Assembly: GCA_009835515.1 (NCBI GenBank)
Contig: VXXH01000148.1
Location: 1 to 5,705 of the forward strand
DNA length: 5,705 nucleotides
Reading direction: 5' to 3'
DNA from: Candidatus Poribacteria bacterium
GTDB lineage: Bacteria > Poribacteria > WGA-4E > WGA-3G
Part shown: positions 5,678-5,705 of the stretch, one piece after another
Layout of the letters: each line of letters starts with the position of its first letter
How positions within the stretch are numbered: the stretch's first letter is position 1
Translations under genes and position numbers: made by a program
The notes under the pieces: model-generated
The model's database searches: none
Told to the model about the DNA's origin: nothing
What the model saw: the letters and a program-made list of their open reading frames with translations, nothing else

Positions 5678-5705
5678 CCCCCTGATAAGGGGGGATATGG
5701 GGGGT
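5678..5705. repeat. GC-rich palindromic dispersed repeat, copy B (may continue past window)
   Basis: It repeats the exact 15-nt core CCCCCTGATAAGGGG of copy A in the same orientation, then GGATATGGGGGGT in place of ATTTAGGGGGT. CCCCCT (5678-5683) pairs perfectly with AGGGGG (5688-5693) around a GATA loop; the downstream G-run (5699-5704) is an alternative partner. The window ends inside or just after the repeat, so its full length is unknown. Confidence 0.7.

Overview
The window carries a conserved bacterial housekeeping cluster, all on the + strand: HNH nuclease (5' end outside the window), rnpA, yidD, yidC, jag/khpB, mnmE, and a small uncharacterised zinc-ribbon gene. The order rnpA-yidD-yidC-jag-mnmE is the classic chromosomal block that in many bacteria sits beside rpmH and often near dnaA/oriC. 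The organism looks like a diderm bacterium, because YidC has the long periplasmic domain of Gram-negative YidC (603 aa) rather than the short Gram-positive or cyanobacterial form. The intergenic repeats (CAGTTATCAGTT-type arrays and CCCCCTGATAAGGGG-type elements) resemble those I associate with repeat-rich lineages such as Cyanobacteria and uncultured phyla like Poribacteria. The phylum assignment is a low-confidence inference.

Layout. 1-501: HNH endonuclease, open at the left edge. 505-864: RNase P protein, 3 nt downstream. 928-1131: YidD. 1132-1276: spacer with a GC-rich palindromic repeat and the yidC ribosome binding site. 1277-3088: YidC insertase. 3086-3300: a 215-bp non-coding element with inverted-repeat ends, MITE-like, wedged between yidC and jag. 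3323-3946: Jag/KhpB RNA-binding protein with a GTG start. 3947-5335: MnmE GTPase, its ATG directly abutting the jag stop. 5336-5425: short spacer. 5426-5623: 65-aa CxxC...CxxC protein. 5678-5705: second copy of the GC-rich palindromic repeat at the right edge.

Functionally, rnpA (tRNA 5' maturation) and mnmE (wobble-uridine modification) serve tRNA, yidD and yidC serve membrane-protein insertion, and Jag is an RNA-binding protein habitually encoded next to yidC. The core genes are ordinary. The unusual points are the HNH gene directly upstream of rnpA, where rpmH is usually found, the MITE-like element whose end overlaps the yidC stop codon, a degenerate G5 loop in MnmE, and the small zinc-ribbon gene. 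I see no sign of a CRISPR array, tRNA or rRNA gene, prophage, or a multi-gene novel system.
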